Assembly: GCA_032718475.1 (NCBI GenBank)
Contig: JAUCBJ010002493.1
Coordinates: 1-44,361, forward strand
DNA length: 44,361 bases
Source: Nemertoderma westbladi
Lineage: Eukaryota; Xenacoelomorpha; Nemertodermatida; Nemertodermatidae
Reading direction: 5' to 3'
Below, piece after piece: positions 10,931 through 20,604 of the stretch. Each line of letters begins with the position of its first letter. Position 1 is the first letter of the stretch. Both the position numbers and the translations under genes were made by a program. A model generated the notes under the pieces. That model did not search any database and had not been told where the DNA came from. It was given only the letters and a program-made list of their open reading frames with translations.

Positions 10931-11530
10931 TTATATATCAATGCATTGCAGTAAGAGCCCAGAAAAGACTACCATAAACCAATACAATACAGGCTCTACT
11001 TTGACATTATGACTTTGACTTATGACAGAATTTTGAATCTTTGCCCTTTCCACAGTGCACTCAAATAGATGAGAAAAAGATGATTTATTACGAAGAAATC
11101 TGTCTTGCTGATGAGATATTGCTTTGAAACTGAGTAAATAGTCAAGGATCTTGTCCCTTACAATACCTTCCATACATTTGAGAAGGGATGTCAGTGAAAA
11201 AGGTCTTTACTTTGCTTTGAGGAGATAGAACGTACACCACTGTTCTTGAAAATATTAAATAACAAAAATATATTTGCTGAACGCCAAATATCTGGGATTG
11301 AACCAGTATCCATTTGTTGCTGGAGAATAGTGCAGCGAATGGGGCTGCCAAGTTATGCGCGAGATTCTTTAAAAGTATCAATTCTATTTTGTCTTGCCAA
11401 ACAGCTTTATTCGTGGATAGGTTGCGGAGTGCCAGGATAACATCTTTCTTTCCCTGTGAAATTAATGGTTGATATTCTGTAGCCAATGGGATTTTATTGG
11501 GGAAAATCTGGGAGTTTACCATCATCTACT
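10931..11530 (-). pseudogene. Decayed non-LTR retrotransposon RT N-terminal half, minus strand (relic D)
   Basis: Two minus-strand frames join in order. From about 11460 to 11290 the frame reads KKDVILALRNLSTNKAVWQDK with IELILLKNLA, the (L)..L...KA.G.D.I.P..LK linker of RT. From about 11173 to 11000 it reads MEGIVRDKILDYLLSFKAIS, then QQDRFLRNKSSFSHLFECT, the (E)..I.....(I)...Q.GF....S...L.E block. The catalytic half is missing beyond about 10990. Sequence at shared positions differs from relic C (7950-8930), so these are two different elements in the same orientation, not one split element. Confidence 0.75.
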
Positions 11531-11559
11531 GAGAAATTTCCTGTGAAAGCATCGTTCAT

Positions 11560-11965
11560 CAGGCGTACTCCTCTATGGGAGCCCATGCTGGCTTGCTGGG
11601 CTCTAACTGCTGAGGACACCAAATCTCTGGATGGCACATTCACAAGAATGCTACGCTGGGTTCATTGTGTCAAGTACAATGCACACATCTCCAACCAGAC
11701 ACTATATAACATTGGAGGTGTCTCATTGGTTCCCCCAAGCCTGACACTAGAACAAAGTCGCCTCCACTTTGCTGGACATTGTTTTTGCCGTGAGGACCAG
11801 CCTGTGCACAATCTTGTGCTTTGAGAGCCCCATGGAGACAATAACTCTTTCGTGAGACACCTCCTAAAGGACACTGACCTTGAAGATGCGGATAATATCG
11901 CGAAAGCCATGGGGGATAGTGAGTTGTGGTGGTGCAACTTGTTGATAAGCCGGCATAGCATTCTT
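11560..11965 (+). pseudogene. C-terminal fragment of an RTE-type retrotransposon
   Basis: The frame reads LDGTFTRMLRWVHCVKYNAH, SNQTLYNIGGVSLVPPS, RLHFAGHCFCREDQPVHNLV, then, past a TGA at 11822, EPHG and DTDLEDADNIAKAMGDSELW. The same order of motifs (D....R(L/M)LR, LYG..P..S, RRLRF.GHC.R, DT.L......M..R..W) closes the more complete RTE at 38325-41192, but the two differ enough to be separate families. Endonuclease and RT core are absent. Confidence 0.75.
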
Positions 11966-12136
11966 AATGAATGCTGCATTGGGGGCTAGCCAATTGTGGA
12001 TTGCATGATCGTGACAAAATGTTTTAGATAAGTTGTCATAGCATCTCAATGTGCAGTTTCAATGCAGCAGGCTGATTATAGTAGTAGTATGTAAACAGAT
12101 GTTGTATATATTGGGTGAACAGTACGAGTACATACG

Positions 12137-12338
12137 CATTGGTTATCTGACTATTGCCATGTTTTACATTTCAAAGTAGTGGGCATTCCAAAATATGATT
12201 TTTTTCTACTTATTGGTCTGTTCATTTATTGGCAAACACATTGGTTATCTGACTATTACGATGTTTTACATTTCAAAGTAGTGGGCATTACAAAATATGA
12301 TTTTTTTCTACTTATTGGTCTGTTCATTTATTGGCAAA
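12137..12338. repeat. 102-bp tandem duplication just upstream of the first GPCR gene
   Basis: The segment beginning CATTGGTTATCTGACTATT and ending TTTATTGGCAAA is present twice, at 12137-12238 and 12239-12338, with only a few differences (GCCATG versus ACGATG, ATTCC versus ATTAC). It ends about 28 bp before the receptor ATG, so it lies in the promoter or 5' leader. The near identity means a recent event. Confidence 0.85.
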
Positions 12339-12366
12339 AGATTTAAAAGGAACAGGAACAATAAAG

Positions 12367-13503
12367 ATGACCTGGAATTCTACACATGCTGTACTGTCAT
12401 CATTTCTCCCACCAGGACAATTACTACCATTCCAATTTATGATCCCAATCGTTTGTGGAATTAATGTCATTGGAAACCTGACAATGTTATTAGTTATTTC
12501 TGTCAATAAACAATTGCAAACCATTACAAACTTATTCATGACTAACTTATGTGTTTCCGATTGTATGGTGGGAATCTTTTATGTTATTCCTACAAATCCA
12601 TTCCAGGAGTGGTATCACGGTGACGGCTTGTGTAAATTATTCCAATATATCTGCAAGATGAGTTTCCTCGCATCTATTTCATTCATGGTTTGCATTTCCA
12701 TCGAGAGATATATAGTTATTGTAAAACCATTTTTATCGAAAAGAATCCAATCTCGAAGGAGGATAATCATAGTTTGCGTGACTGTCATTGTGTGGATGAG
12801 TTCAGTGACAATAACTTTGCCATACATTGCTTTATCACGAGTCGATGTTTATGATTCGCCGACTGTAATTAACAAGTATGGTAGAACCATTATGCTGTGC
12901 AAACTATCTGAAGGAGAAATTATTGCTATCTTAGAAAGTGTGATTGGATTTATCATTCCCACAATCATCATGATTGTTCTCTACAGAAAAATATTACAAA
13001 CTCTTTTACAATCGATAAAGAAAGTGTTGTCTACATCGAGTATGACATCTCTAAAAGGGAAACATAATTCCAAACAAATCAGAGATCGAAGGCTAATAAT
13101 TGTTAAATTGATTGTGATTCTGTTATGTTTTGTTTTGTGTTGGCTTCCGGTACACATAGTTAAGCACATTTTGATCTTCAGCCCCATTAAAGATCCTGAA
13201 ATTGGGCATCGGTTAAATATTTGCTTGGTTTTCTTGGCGTTCTTATCCAGCTGTATAAATCCAATTATATACCTCGGATTATCTCCAGGGTTTCGTAATG
13301 GGCTACAAAATCTTCTGATCTGTCATTATTGGTGGAAATTGAAAGCTCTTTGTAAGCGACAAATTACTGCAATGATTGTTGGTGTATATAACATGGCAGG
13401 AATTGAACATAAACAACGACAATATATCCTGCAGGATGAGTCTGAGCCTGCAGTGGTATCACATCAAACTGATGTAGAACTCATATCTTTTAAATTTATA
13501 TAA
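12367..13503 (+). CDS. Rhodopsin-class (class A) G-protein-coupled receptor, peptide-receptor-like
   Basis: This is an intact 378-residue seven-helix receptor in one exon. The start is the first ATG with a receptor-like N-terminus (MTWNST, carrying an N-glycosylation site NST). Visible class A hallmarks are GN..ML in TM1, NL...CVSD in TM2, the TM3 cysteine in GLCKLF, an ERY motif (DRY variant) at the end of TM3, Trp in TM4 (VWMS), a second extracellular Cys (MLCKLSE), Pro and Tyr in TM5, CWLP in TM6 and NPIIY in TM7. It ends in TDVELISFKFI. The TM2/loop 1 junction is shorter than in the paralogue at 19115: about five residues (FMFWL there) are missing, so folding may differ. The ligand is unknown. 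Signalling through heterotrimeric G proteins is inferred from the family. Confidence 0.9.
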   Translation: MTWNSTHAVLSSFLPPGQLLPFQFMIPIVCGINVIGNLTMLLVISVNKQLQTITNLFMTNLCVSDCMVGIFYVIPTNPFQEWYHGDGLCKLFQYICKMSFLASISFMVCISIERYIVIVKPFLSKRIQSRRRIIIVCVTVIVWMSSVTITLPYIALSRVDVYDSPTVINKYGRTIMLCKLSEGEIIAILESVIGFIIPTIIMIVLYRKILQTLLQSIKKVLSTSSMTSLKGKHNSKQIRDRRLIIVKLIVILLCFVLCWLPVHIVKHILIFSPIKDPEIGHRLNICLVFLAFLSSCINPIIYLGLSPGFRNGLQNLLICHYWWKLKALCKRQITAMIVGVYNMAGIEHKQRQYILQDESEPAVVSHQTDVELISFKFI

Positions 13504-15068
13504 TAGTTAGTTGGTGTTATATATATAATCTGTACTATAGTATAGGATTCAGTAGGTGTACTATTAAGCTTGCGAAATGAGGAATCAATAGACTTAATCC
13601 GAAACTGGAATAGGGTCATTAATATTAATTGATATAAGTATACATATGTTATAACACGGTGGATGGTGTTTCGTGATTCCCTATCACTTATCTGTGGCTG
13701 TAGTGTGTACTACACCTTGCACCTATGTTATTACAGTATTATAATGATGTAATTTCTTATTAATATATGGAAATACTGTATATATATTATTGTATTATCT
13801 ATGGGAGTTCACAGACACAAGGTTTATACAATGATGCAGTATTTTAATGATAATTTACCCTTCATGAAATGGACATGGTTGAAAATTGTTGTAATCACGG
13901 ACAGAATTATATTATAACGGAATTATTATACTCACTCTCAGTGAAGTAATAGTGACCCTGTATATGAATCACATAAAAAAGTTAGAACGTGTCTTTCTAT
14001 TGGAATGCAGTGGCCAAAATTAGACAGCATCATGGATGGAACAGAGAATTAATCTCTAATGTGTACTTCAACTTTCACTCAGTATTCCTGCGAATTGTGA
14101 TTCTTTCCATGGGATTTGTTATACAATTTAGAATGCGACATATCTCAGGATCAGTTTGAGCCCAAAATGGAGTTGGAGAGTGTACAATTTGTTCTAATTT
14201 TAGGTTAGTTTGAGTAACGGCTGTCCAGCGTCAAGGACGGAACGTCATGGACTGAAAACATTTTGTGGCCGAAAAAATATCACTAATGCGTTTCCATTTA
14301 TATTTAGTATTCCATGGATATGGATAACCATATTGAGGCTTCCCGACAGATAGGTTCAGACAGACAGGACAGACACATATGCCGATATGTTCGTCTTATC
14401 TCGGCCACGAATTGAACACATGATAGTGTACACAGTAGTACACGGCAGTCTCCTAGTGAGATCTTGTAAATAGTAGATCTTGTAAATAGTGAGAACTGTT
14501 TTATAGGATGGGTCAAATTTAACTTTTTTTCAAATTTCAACTTTTCCCTATTAAAAGTTTTTGTAGAACCAAATTTTCGGAGGATTGGTCAAAACTAAAT
14601 TTTATCAAACTAATTTTTAATCCCTGCACATTTAAATTTAACATTTTTGAAATTGCGTAAATATAAAATTTTCTGAAAATAAAATTTATTCAATAATTCC
14701 ATTTTCCCTACATTAGACACCTTCTAGTCATCGAAAATGATGAAATAAGAATAAAAAATATTAAGTACAATCCCGTTTGACCCATGCACATGATATTTCA
14801 AAAAGTACTTTTTTCGAAATTTTTTAAAAACAGCACTTTTAAACAGTTTGTAAACAAAAAACATTAATAATTTTGGTTGCTTTCCTATTCAAATAAACAA
14901 AGCTTTACATTTTCAAAATTGAATTTAATTATTTAATCTGGTTAACAACCACTGCTAACCCATGGACAAATCACGTCAATGTTAATAGTCATTTATTAAG
15001 AGAAAAAACATTGAAACGAAAATCTTCAACAAACAGTTTAATTATCAACGTCATACTTATAGCTATGG
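13504..15068. other. Intergenic; 3' flank of receptor gene 1
   Basis: AT-rich. It holds a short direct repeat (AGATCTTGTAAATAGT twice at about 14459-14491) and A/T-rich stretches at 14520-14900. No gene, RNA or clear element is recognised; the RTE copy starts at its right edge. Confidence 0.5.
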
Positions 15069-17260
15069 AAGCTATGGAGTTTTCAATACCCTAATTAAAC
15101 CAAAGCACAGCTGGTTCATATCCTTATAAACAAAAGGTGGAGAAACAGCATGATTAACTGCAAGGCAAACAGCTCGTTCAACCTAATTAGTTCGGACCAT
15201 AGGATCGTGACTTCTGCAGTCACGATATCAGAGGTTTGAGAGCCAGCAAACCCAGGACAAATAAGCGAATCAACTATGACTGGGAGAAACTAAGAACTGA
15301 CAATGCAGTATTTATGCTTATACAGTAGAAGTTCAAAACCGCTTTGAAGCACTTCAGTCAATCGACCGATCGAATCGAATCGAACCGAATCGACCTTCAG
15401 TCCACCGATTCAATATACCAGAATATAATAAAAGCCCACAAGGAATCAGACAAGAGGCATATTCCCCAGAAATCCAAACGAAAACATTATGCCCCATGGC
15501 AACACTCTGAGGTTTATTGTACTGTAAGAGAGAAGATTTTAAGATATACAAAGTAAAAACCGCGCACAACCAACAACCGAAAAAAAACAAGGTTGAGAAA
15601 GCTAAGGAAGATCTAAAATTGGCCTACAGCCTCAGCCAGAAATACATACAGGATAAAATTGAAGAAATGACAACAAACTGCTCACCTACAGCAACAATCA
15701 AGACATACCTGGCAAACTGCAAATAAGAAACTTTAAATGTCAGAAAGGTTGTGCTGATAGTCCTGAAGAACGTGTTTGAAAATGGAAAGATCACTTCTGA
15801 AACTTGTTTGGGCAGCGACCAAACATCGAGGTCAGCCCTACAAGGAAGGTATGGCAAGATTCTACCTATAGAAACAGGGGACTTCACACCTGCCGAACTC
15901 CAAAGAAACATTAAAAGCATGTCCAATCATAAAGTGAGTGGATTAGATGAAATCCCTACAGAGGTATGTAAAATAGGAGTGCTAAACAAACCATTGATTT
16001 TTGTAACCAGATACTGAATAGGGAAAAGCCACCACTAACTTGGATTAAAAGTCAACTAAAACCACTCCCCAAGGAAGGAGACTTCGGTATACCAATAAAC
16101 TATCCTGGGCCTGGGATTGTCTGCTTGTGGTAGCTGCCAAAATTTACAACAAAATGATACTATATAGAATTAGGCCTCACATAAAAACTGCTGTGTAAGA
16201 ACCAAAATGGAATTCGTCCAAATAGATCAACAATAGCTCAGAGGGAATTAAGTCAAACAATCTCCCCGCTGTCCTGACTTTTATGGACTTAAAGGAAGCA
16301 TTCGATTCAATTCATAGGGGTAAAATGCTGGAAATCCTAAGAGCTTATGGAATACTAGAGGTAATTGTACCTGGTATTGGATTATTATATTGTAACACAG
16401 AAGCTCAGGTACTCTCACCCGATGGTGAAACTGAGTTCTTCTCATACCTGGTTGGCATACTGAAAGGTAACACATTGGTGCTATTACTATTCGTAATTGT
16501 ACTGGATTACGTAATGAGCACGGCCACAAAGGGTGAAGATCTGGGATTCACTCTACAAGAACGCAGAAGTAGCAGATATCTGGCATTTAAAGTCACAGAC
16601 ATCGCTTTGATGATGACATTGCCCTGCATTACAATATGCTAGCATATGCACAGCTTCGACTAAATATAGTAGAGAAGGCTGCTGAGGAGGTTGGATTGCA
16701 TATAAATGCTACCATACCAATTCATGACTTTTAATGTTGATGTTAATGTACATTGGATCATGGATAGGAGAGAAGCAAAAAAGACATAGAAGTTAGGAAA
16801 GCAAAGGCTTGGGTAGCTCTGTCAAAAATGGATACCATCTGGAAATCAGATCTCTCCAGGCACCTGAAGACTAAGTTCCTTCGAGCCACAGTGGAAAGTG
16901 TATTTTTATACGGGGGTGAGACCTGGACATTGACTAAATCACTTGAACAACGAATTGCTACACAAGATTACTAAGGGCAGCCCTAAACATCAGCTGGAGA
17001 CAACACATGACAAACGCTGAGCTTTATGGTACAATACCACCTGTATCAACCACCCTCCATGAACGCAGATTAAGATTCAGTGGGCACTGCTGGAGAAGTT
17101 AAGACGATACCAGATCTACTTTTCTGGAAACCAACTCAAGGAAAGCGTAGCCATGGATGACCGGCTATGAGATATATAGACCAACTTGAAAGAGATACTG
17201 AACTTGAGACAATCAAAATTGCTACCACTATGGAGCATGGAATGATCTCATTTCCGTAAG
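15069..17260 (+). pseudogene. Decayed, 5'-truncated RTE retrotransposon copy
   Basis: It aligns by eye along its whole length with the element at 38325-41192, starting inside the endonuclease (matching position ~38893) and running to near the 3' end (~41160). Recognisable pieces are the RT linker (TPAELQRNIKSMSNHKVSGL, ~15885-15945), the block A region (FMDLKEAFDSIHRGKMLEIL, ~16279-16335), LSPDGETEFFSYLVGILKG, a broken FADD region near 16610, KAKAWVALSKMDTIWKSDL (~16800-16855) and the LYGTIPPVSTTL end (~17020). Many frameshifts and deletions; some parts near 16240 and 16740 are missing. At 16915 it keeps the Glu codon GAG where the other copy has a stop. Confidence 0.88.
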
Positions 17261-17274
17261 TCTTGATTGTTGTT

Positions 17275-17566
17275 GTAGGTGAGCAGTTAGTTGTAACTTC
17301 TTCAATTTTATCTTGGAAAAAAACATTTATTTCTCTTGGCTGATGTTGTAGGCCAATTTTAGATCTTCCTTAGCTTTCTCAACCTTGTTTTCTTTTCGGT
17401 TGTTGGTTGTTAGGTTTTTACTTTGTAGATCTTAAGATATCTTAAGATCTTCTCTCTTACAGTACCGGTGTAAAACAGTGTTGCCATGGGACAACTGTTT
17501 TCGTTAGGATTTCTTGCCTCTTGCCTGATTCCTTGTGGGCTTTTATTATATTCTGGTATATTATAT
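17275..17566 (-). mobile_element. Inverted internal fragment of the same RTE family
   Basis: The reverse complement matches the stretch between endonuclease and RT of the RTE (about 39210-39475, or 15420-15690 in the neighbouring copy). For example GAGAGAAGATCTTAAGATAT, the Lys-rich linker and CCAGAATATAATAAAAGCCC are recognisable. It abuts the 3' end of the + strand copy. It is internal sequence, so it is a fragment and not a terminus. Confidence 0.8.
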
Positions 17567-17697
17567 TCTCCCACCTAATCCACTTCTATTGAACAGGCAG
17601 TCTTAAGTTGCATATCCTATATCTAACAGTGGACCTACCGGCCTCAAGTATGTTAGAGTGAAACAGGAGGGAAGTACAAATAAATAAATATTCAGCT
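17567..17697. repeat. 131-bp direct repeat, copy 1
   Basis: It starts TCTCCCACCTAATCCACTTC and ends AATATTCAGCT. The second copy at 17911-18041 is almost identical and runs straight into a hammerhead ribozyme. Copy 1 is cut off at the point where the ribozyme would begin. The start-to-start distance is 344 bp. Confidence 0.88.
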
Positions 17698-17827
17698 CGA
17701 GTATTGCTGCCAGGTGATATTAATAAATGAATTGGAGTTGAGCTGTTAATGCAACTGTAATTAAAGGTGTAATATTATGGTTTTGTTCAGAAATGGAAAA
17801 AATGAGAAAGCGCGTCACCGAAGGGTT

Positions 17828-17887
17828 GAACCAGCGCTATACGTACGTTTCGGCCTATCAGGCCTCATCAGTAGCGCTAACCAGTTC
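17828..17887 (-). ncRNA. Type I hammerhead ribozyme (minus strand)
   Basis: Read on the minus strand, all core elements are present. Stem I has GCGCTA before the core pairing with TAGCGC after the cleavage site, with a second helix GAAC/GTTC beyond an internal loop. The conserved CTGATGA follows, then stem II GGCCT-GAT-AGGCC (five perfect pairs), then GAAA. Stem III is very short (AC/GT closing a GTAC loop) and is followed by the UA cleavage triplet end. Predicted cleavage lies between 17840 and 17839 on the minus strand. The very short stem III is typical of hammerheads from Penelope-like elements and retrozymes. Confidence 0.9.
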
Positions 17888-17910
17888 AGCCACTAGCCCC
17901 TGACATTCAC

Positions 17911-18041
17911 TCTCCCACCTAATCCACTTCTATTGAACAGGCAGTCTTAAGTTGCATATCCTATCTCTAACAGCGGACCTACCGGCCTCAAGTATGTTAG
18001 AGTGAAACAGGAGGGAAGTACAAATAAAAAAATATTCAGCT
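17911..18041. repeat. 131-bp direct repeat, copy 2
   Basis: Second copy of the segment at 17567, with only a handful of differences (ATATCT versus ATCTCT, AGTGG versus AGCGG, AAATAAAT versus AAAAAAAT). It leads directly into the plus-strand hammerhead at 18042. Confidence 0.88.
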
Positions 18042-18101
18042 GAACTGGTTAGCGCTACTGATGAGGCCTGATAGGCTGAAACGTACGTATAGCGCTGGTT
18101 C
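18042..18101 (+). ncRNA. Type I hammerhead ribozyme (plus strand)
   Basis: Core CTGATGA at 18058-18064, stem II GGCCT-GAT-AGGCT at 18065-18077 (four Watson-Crick pairs and one G-U pair), GAAA at 18078-18081, a short stem III with GTAC loop at 18081-18088, and predicted cleavage after A18089. Stem I pairs 18052-18057 (GCGCTA) with 18090-18095 (TAGCGC) and 18042-18045 (GAAC) with 18098-18101 (GTTC), with an internal loop between. No core base is altered. It differs from its inverted partner by one base in stem II, which leaves a wobble pair. Confidence 0.9.
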
Positions 18102-18160
18102 AACCCCCGGTGACGCGCTTTCTCATTTTTTCCATTTCTGAACAAAACCATAATATTACA

Positions 18161-19114
18161 TCGTCATTAGGGAATGCCATGTATTACTAGGTATCCATCA
18201 ATATTGTTACACAGCCAATTATTTATCAATTTCAGTGCGAGTCTGGAAAAACGTAACAATATATATATATAAAGCGCTAAAATTACTAGCAGCTACAATC
18301 TAATAACCACTTAAATCTGTAATTATTGTGCTTATATATATAACTTTTTTTATGTGATCTAATGTATTTAATGCCTTTCTTATATACATAATTCTATATA
18401 ATAAAATACATCATTTTTTTTACATCATTCGGATTTTTTACATCAGTCTGTGTTGCTGTTCCTGTGAGTTTATTTTTTCACTTGTGTTTCTTATGTGTCA
18501 ACGATAGAATATAAAAATTTGATTACCGATAAGACCAAAACTGTCAAACTCAAATAATTTAACCTGCATATAAGTTTCCGATGCCATTTTGTGTCCTCCA
18601 TCGAGTTCGCCACCGATGCTATGATGGGCTAATTCTATTTAAACATTTTGACAGACTCAATGTGTATGATGAATCTACTAGTTTATAGTGTTTGGTTTGT
18701 TTAGCCTTCAAACATTTAGATAGACAGACAGAAAATTGCTGGTTAAAATGGTCTTACCCCTACTTTGTGCCTCATCCCACAATAAAGTTATCAAATTACA
18801 ATGCAAATTTAATATATCGTTTCATAGATAATATCGGTGTCGGACTATGGAATTATTTGTTTGTCTGTGTTATGTTTAGTCAATCAATTGTATGATAACT
18901 CAATCTCACAACATGTTTGTTCACACCTTTATATTGTAATTATAAAACGTAGTTAGCTGCCCAATATAAACAAAATGTCAATAATTTATTACATCACGTT
19001 CTATATTTAATCTGACTATTTTCTCAGCACAAAAAATTTTCGACACTCTTTAAAAGTATAAAAACAAATTGATATTAATAATATTTACAACTAATTACAA
19101 CATTTGATTTGAAG
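18161..19114. other. Intergenic; 5' flank of receptor gene 2
   Basis: AT-rich sequence with short TA runs (18259-18270, 18335-18345). No gene or clear element is seen. It must contain the promoter of the downstream receptor, but no specific element can be named. Confidence 0.45.
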
Positions 19115-20272
19115 ATGTACAGGAATTCTACAGAGGATGTAGGACTACCAACTCTATATTTAACACAGCAACAGATAATATTTGTCAACATCATGCTCCC
19201 ACTAGTTTGTGCACTTACTGTCATTGGCAACCTCACAATGTTATTAGTTATTGCTGTCAATAAACAATTACAAACTCTTACGAACTTCTTCATGGCTAAC
19301 TTATGCGTTTCCGATTTGATGGTGGGAATCTTTCATGTTATTCCTTTTATGTTCTGGCTCACAGATCCTTACCAGGAGTGGCATCTGGGTGTCGGCTTGT
19401 GTAGAATATTCCATTATATCTGCAGAATGAGTTTTGCAGCGTCAATATCATTCATGGTTTGTATTTCTATCGAGAGATATATAGTTATTGTAAAACCATT
19501 TTTGGCTAAAAGAATCAGAACTCGAAGACTGATAATCATCGTTACCTCGATCGTGTGGATGAGTTCAGTGTCAATAACATCACCATACATTGCTTTAGCA
19601 CGTGTCGATGTTTATGATACGCCTAATGTAATTAATATGTATGGTAGAAGTATAAGATTGTGCATATTGCCATCAACCGAAGAAATGATTCTCTCTATAT
19701 TAGAAAGTGTGATTGGATTTATCACTCCCACAATCATCATGATTGTTCTCTACTTGAAAATATTCCAAACTCTTCTACAATCGATAAAGAAAGTGTTGTC
19801 TACATCGAGTATGACATCTCTAAAGGGGAAACTGCTAACGCAGAATTCCAAACAAATTAGAGATCGAAGGCTAATAATTGTTAAATTGATCGTGATTCTG
19901 TTATGTTTTGTTTTGTGTTGGCTTCCGGTACACATATTTAGGTGCACTTTCATGTTCGACCTAATTATTGATGCTGAAATTAAAAATTGGTTATATATTT
20001 GTGTTGTATTCTTGGCATATTTATCCAGTGGTATAAATCCAATTATATATTTAGGTTTTACGCCTGGATTTCGCGTTAGACTGCAAAATGTTCTGATCTC
20101 TCGATGGTGGAAATATATTGCTCATAATAAACGACAAATAACAGATTCTGCTGTTGGTGTCAAAGACATGGCGGGAATTGAAAGTACACAACGTCAATCC
20201 ACAATAAGGGATGAGTCTACGATGGCATCACAACGAACTGATGTGGAACTCATTTCTTTCAAATTTATATAA
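19115..20272 (+). CDS. Rhodopsin-class (class A) G-protein-coupled receptor, paralogue of the 12367 gene
   Basis: This is an intact 385-residue intronless receptor, starting at an ATG giving MYRNST (N-glycosylation site NST). Motifs are GN..ML (TM1), NL.VSD (TM2), GLCRIF with the TM3 Cys, ERY after TM3, VWMS (TM4), a Cys in extracellular loop 2 (IRLCIL), Pro/Tyr in TM5, CWLP (TM6) and NPIIY (TM7). The C-terminus TDVELISFKFI is the same as in the first receptor. Compared with that paralogue it keeps the full TM2/loop 1 segment (PFMFWLTDPYQEW) and has three extra residues in intracellular loop 3 (LLTQNSKQ versus HNSKQ). The intracellular loops and TM6 are nearly identical between the two, while the extracellular sides differ. 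That fits diverging ligand recognition, which is inference. Confidence 0.92.
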   Translation: MYRNSTEDVGLPTLYLTQQQIIFVNIMLPLVCALTVIGNLTMLLVIAVNKQLQTLTNFFMANLCVSDLMVGIFHVIPFMFWLTDPYQEWHLGVGLCRIFHYICRMSFAASISFMVCISIERYIVIVKPFLAKRIRTRRLIIIVTSIVWMSSVSITSPYIALARVDVYDTPNVINMYGRSIRLCILPSTEEMILSILESVIGFITPTIIMIVLYLKIFQTLLQSIKKVLSTSSMTSLKGKLLTQNSKQIRDRRLIIVKLIVILLCFVLCWLPVHIFRCTFMFDLIIDAEIKNWLYICVVFLAYLSSGINPIIYLGFTPGFRVRLQNVLISRWWKYIAHNKRQITDSAVGVKDMAGIESTQRQSTIRDESTMASQRTDVELISFKFI

Positions 20273-20604
20273 TCTTACTCAACATTTATTAGCTATAAAA
20301 AGACCGAGCGACGAGTCAATAGAGGCTTAATCAGTCAGACAGTACACAGTGATAAAAGGTTGGAACTATTATGAATTGTATTATTGTAGTATTATGTAGC
20401 AATAATATATATTTTTATTTGAAAAATCTGCGCATTTTCTCAGTGATATTTTTAAAACTGAATGAATTAATCTAATTTTATTTCACTTATTTCCCAGAGA
20501 AGTAGTTAAAAACTTTTCTCACTAATTTTACAGATTAGTTTAATAAAGTTTTTTTACTAATTCCAAATTTGTGAAAAAAGTATTTAACTAATTTTTACTT
20601 TAAT
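20273..20604. other. 3' flank of receptor gene 2
   Basis: The first ~55 bp (AATCTTACTCAACATTTATT, AGCTATAAAA) match the 3' flank of the broken receptor copy at 36754, so the duplicated unit extends beyond the coding region. The rest is AT-rich, and a repeated ACTAATTT(T)TAC-like word occurs at 20519-20597. Confidence 0.55.

Larger units (their letters stand above)
17768..18160. mobile_element. Inverted-repeat element whose arms each carry a hammerhead ribozyme
   Basis: The left arm 17768-17890 and right arm 18038-18160 are inverted copies of about 123 bp with only a few differences (one indel near CACCGAAGGG/CACCGGGGG and a C/T change). They flank a 147-bp middle that contains the second 131-bp direct repeat. 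The arms end in TGTAATATTATGG. Each arm contains one complete hammerhead ribozyme sequence, on opposite strands. There is no open reading frame. Known carriers of type I hammerheads in animals are Penelope-like elements, small retrozymes and some satellite DNAs; which of these this is cannot be decided from one copy. Confidence 0.85.

Noticed and set aside
11103-11126. CTGATGAGATATTGCTTTGAAAC, resembling a hammerhead core.
   Set aside because: The segment between CTGATGA and GAAAC cannot form stem II, there is no stem I pairing, and it is the complement of RT coding sequence (FKAISHQQ).
12331-12366. Longer N-terminus of the first receptor beginning at TTG 12331; similarly 19109 and 42642 for the second receptor and PGAP3.
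   Set aside because: TTG is not a usual start in animal nuclear genes. The first in-frame ATG codons give normal N-termini (M..NST for both receptors, signal segment for PGAP3).
14304-14540. Minus-strand open frame of 78 codons.
   Set aside because: No recognisable motif, surrounded by AT-rich sequence; expected by chance.
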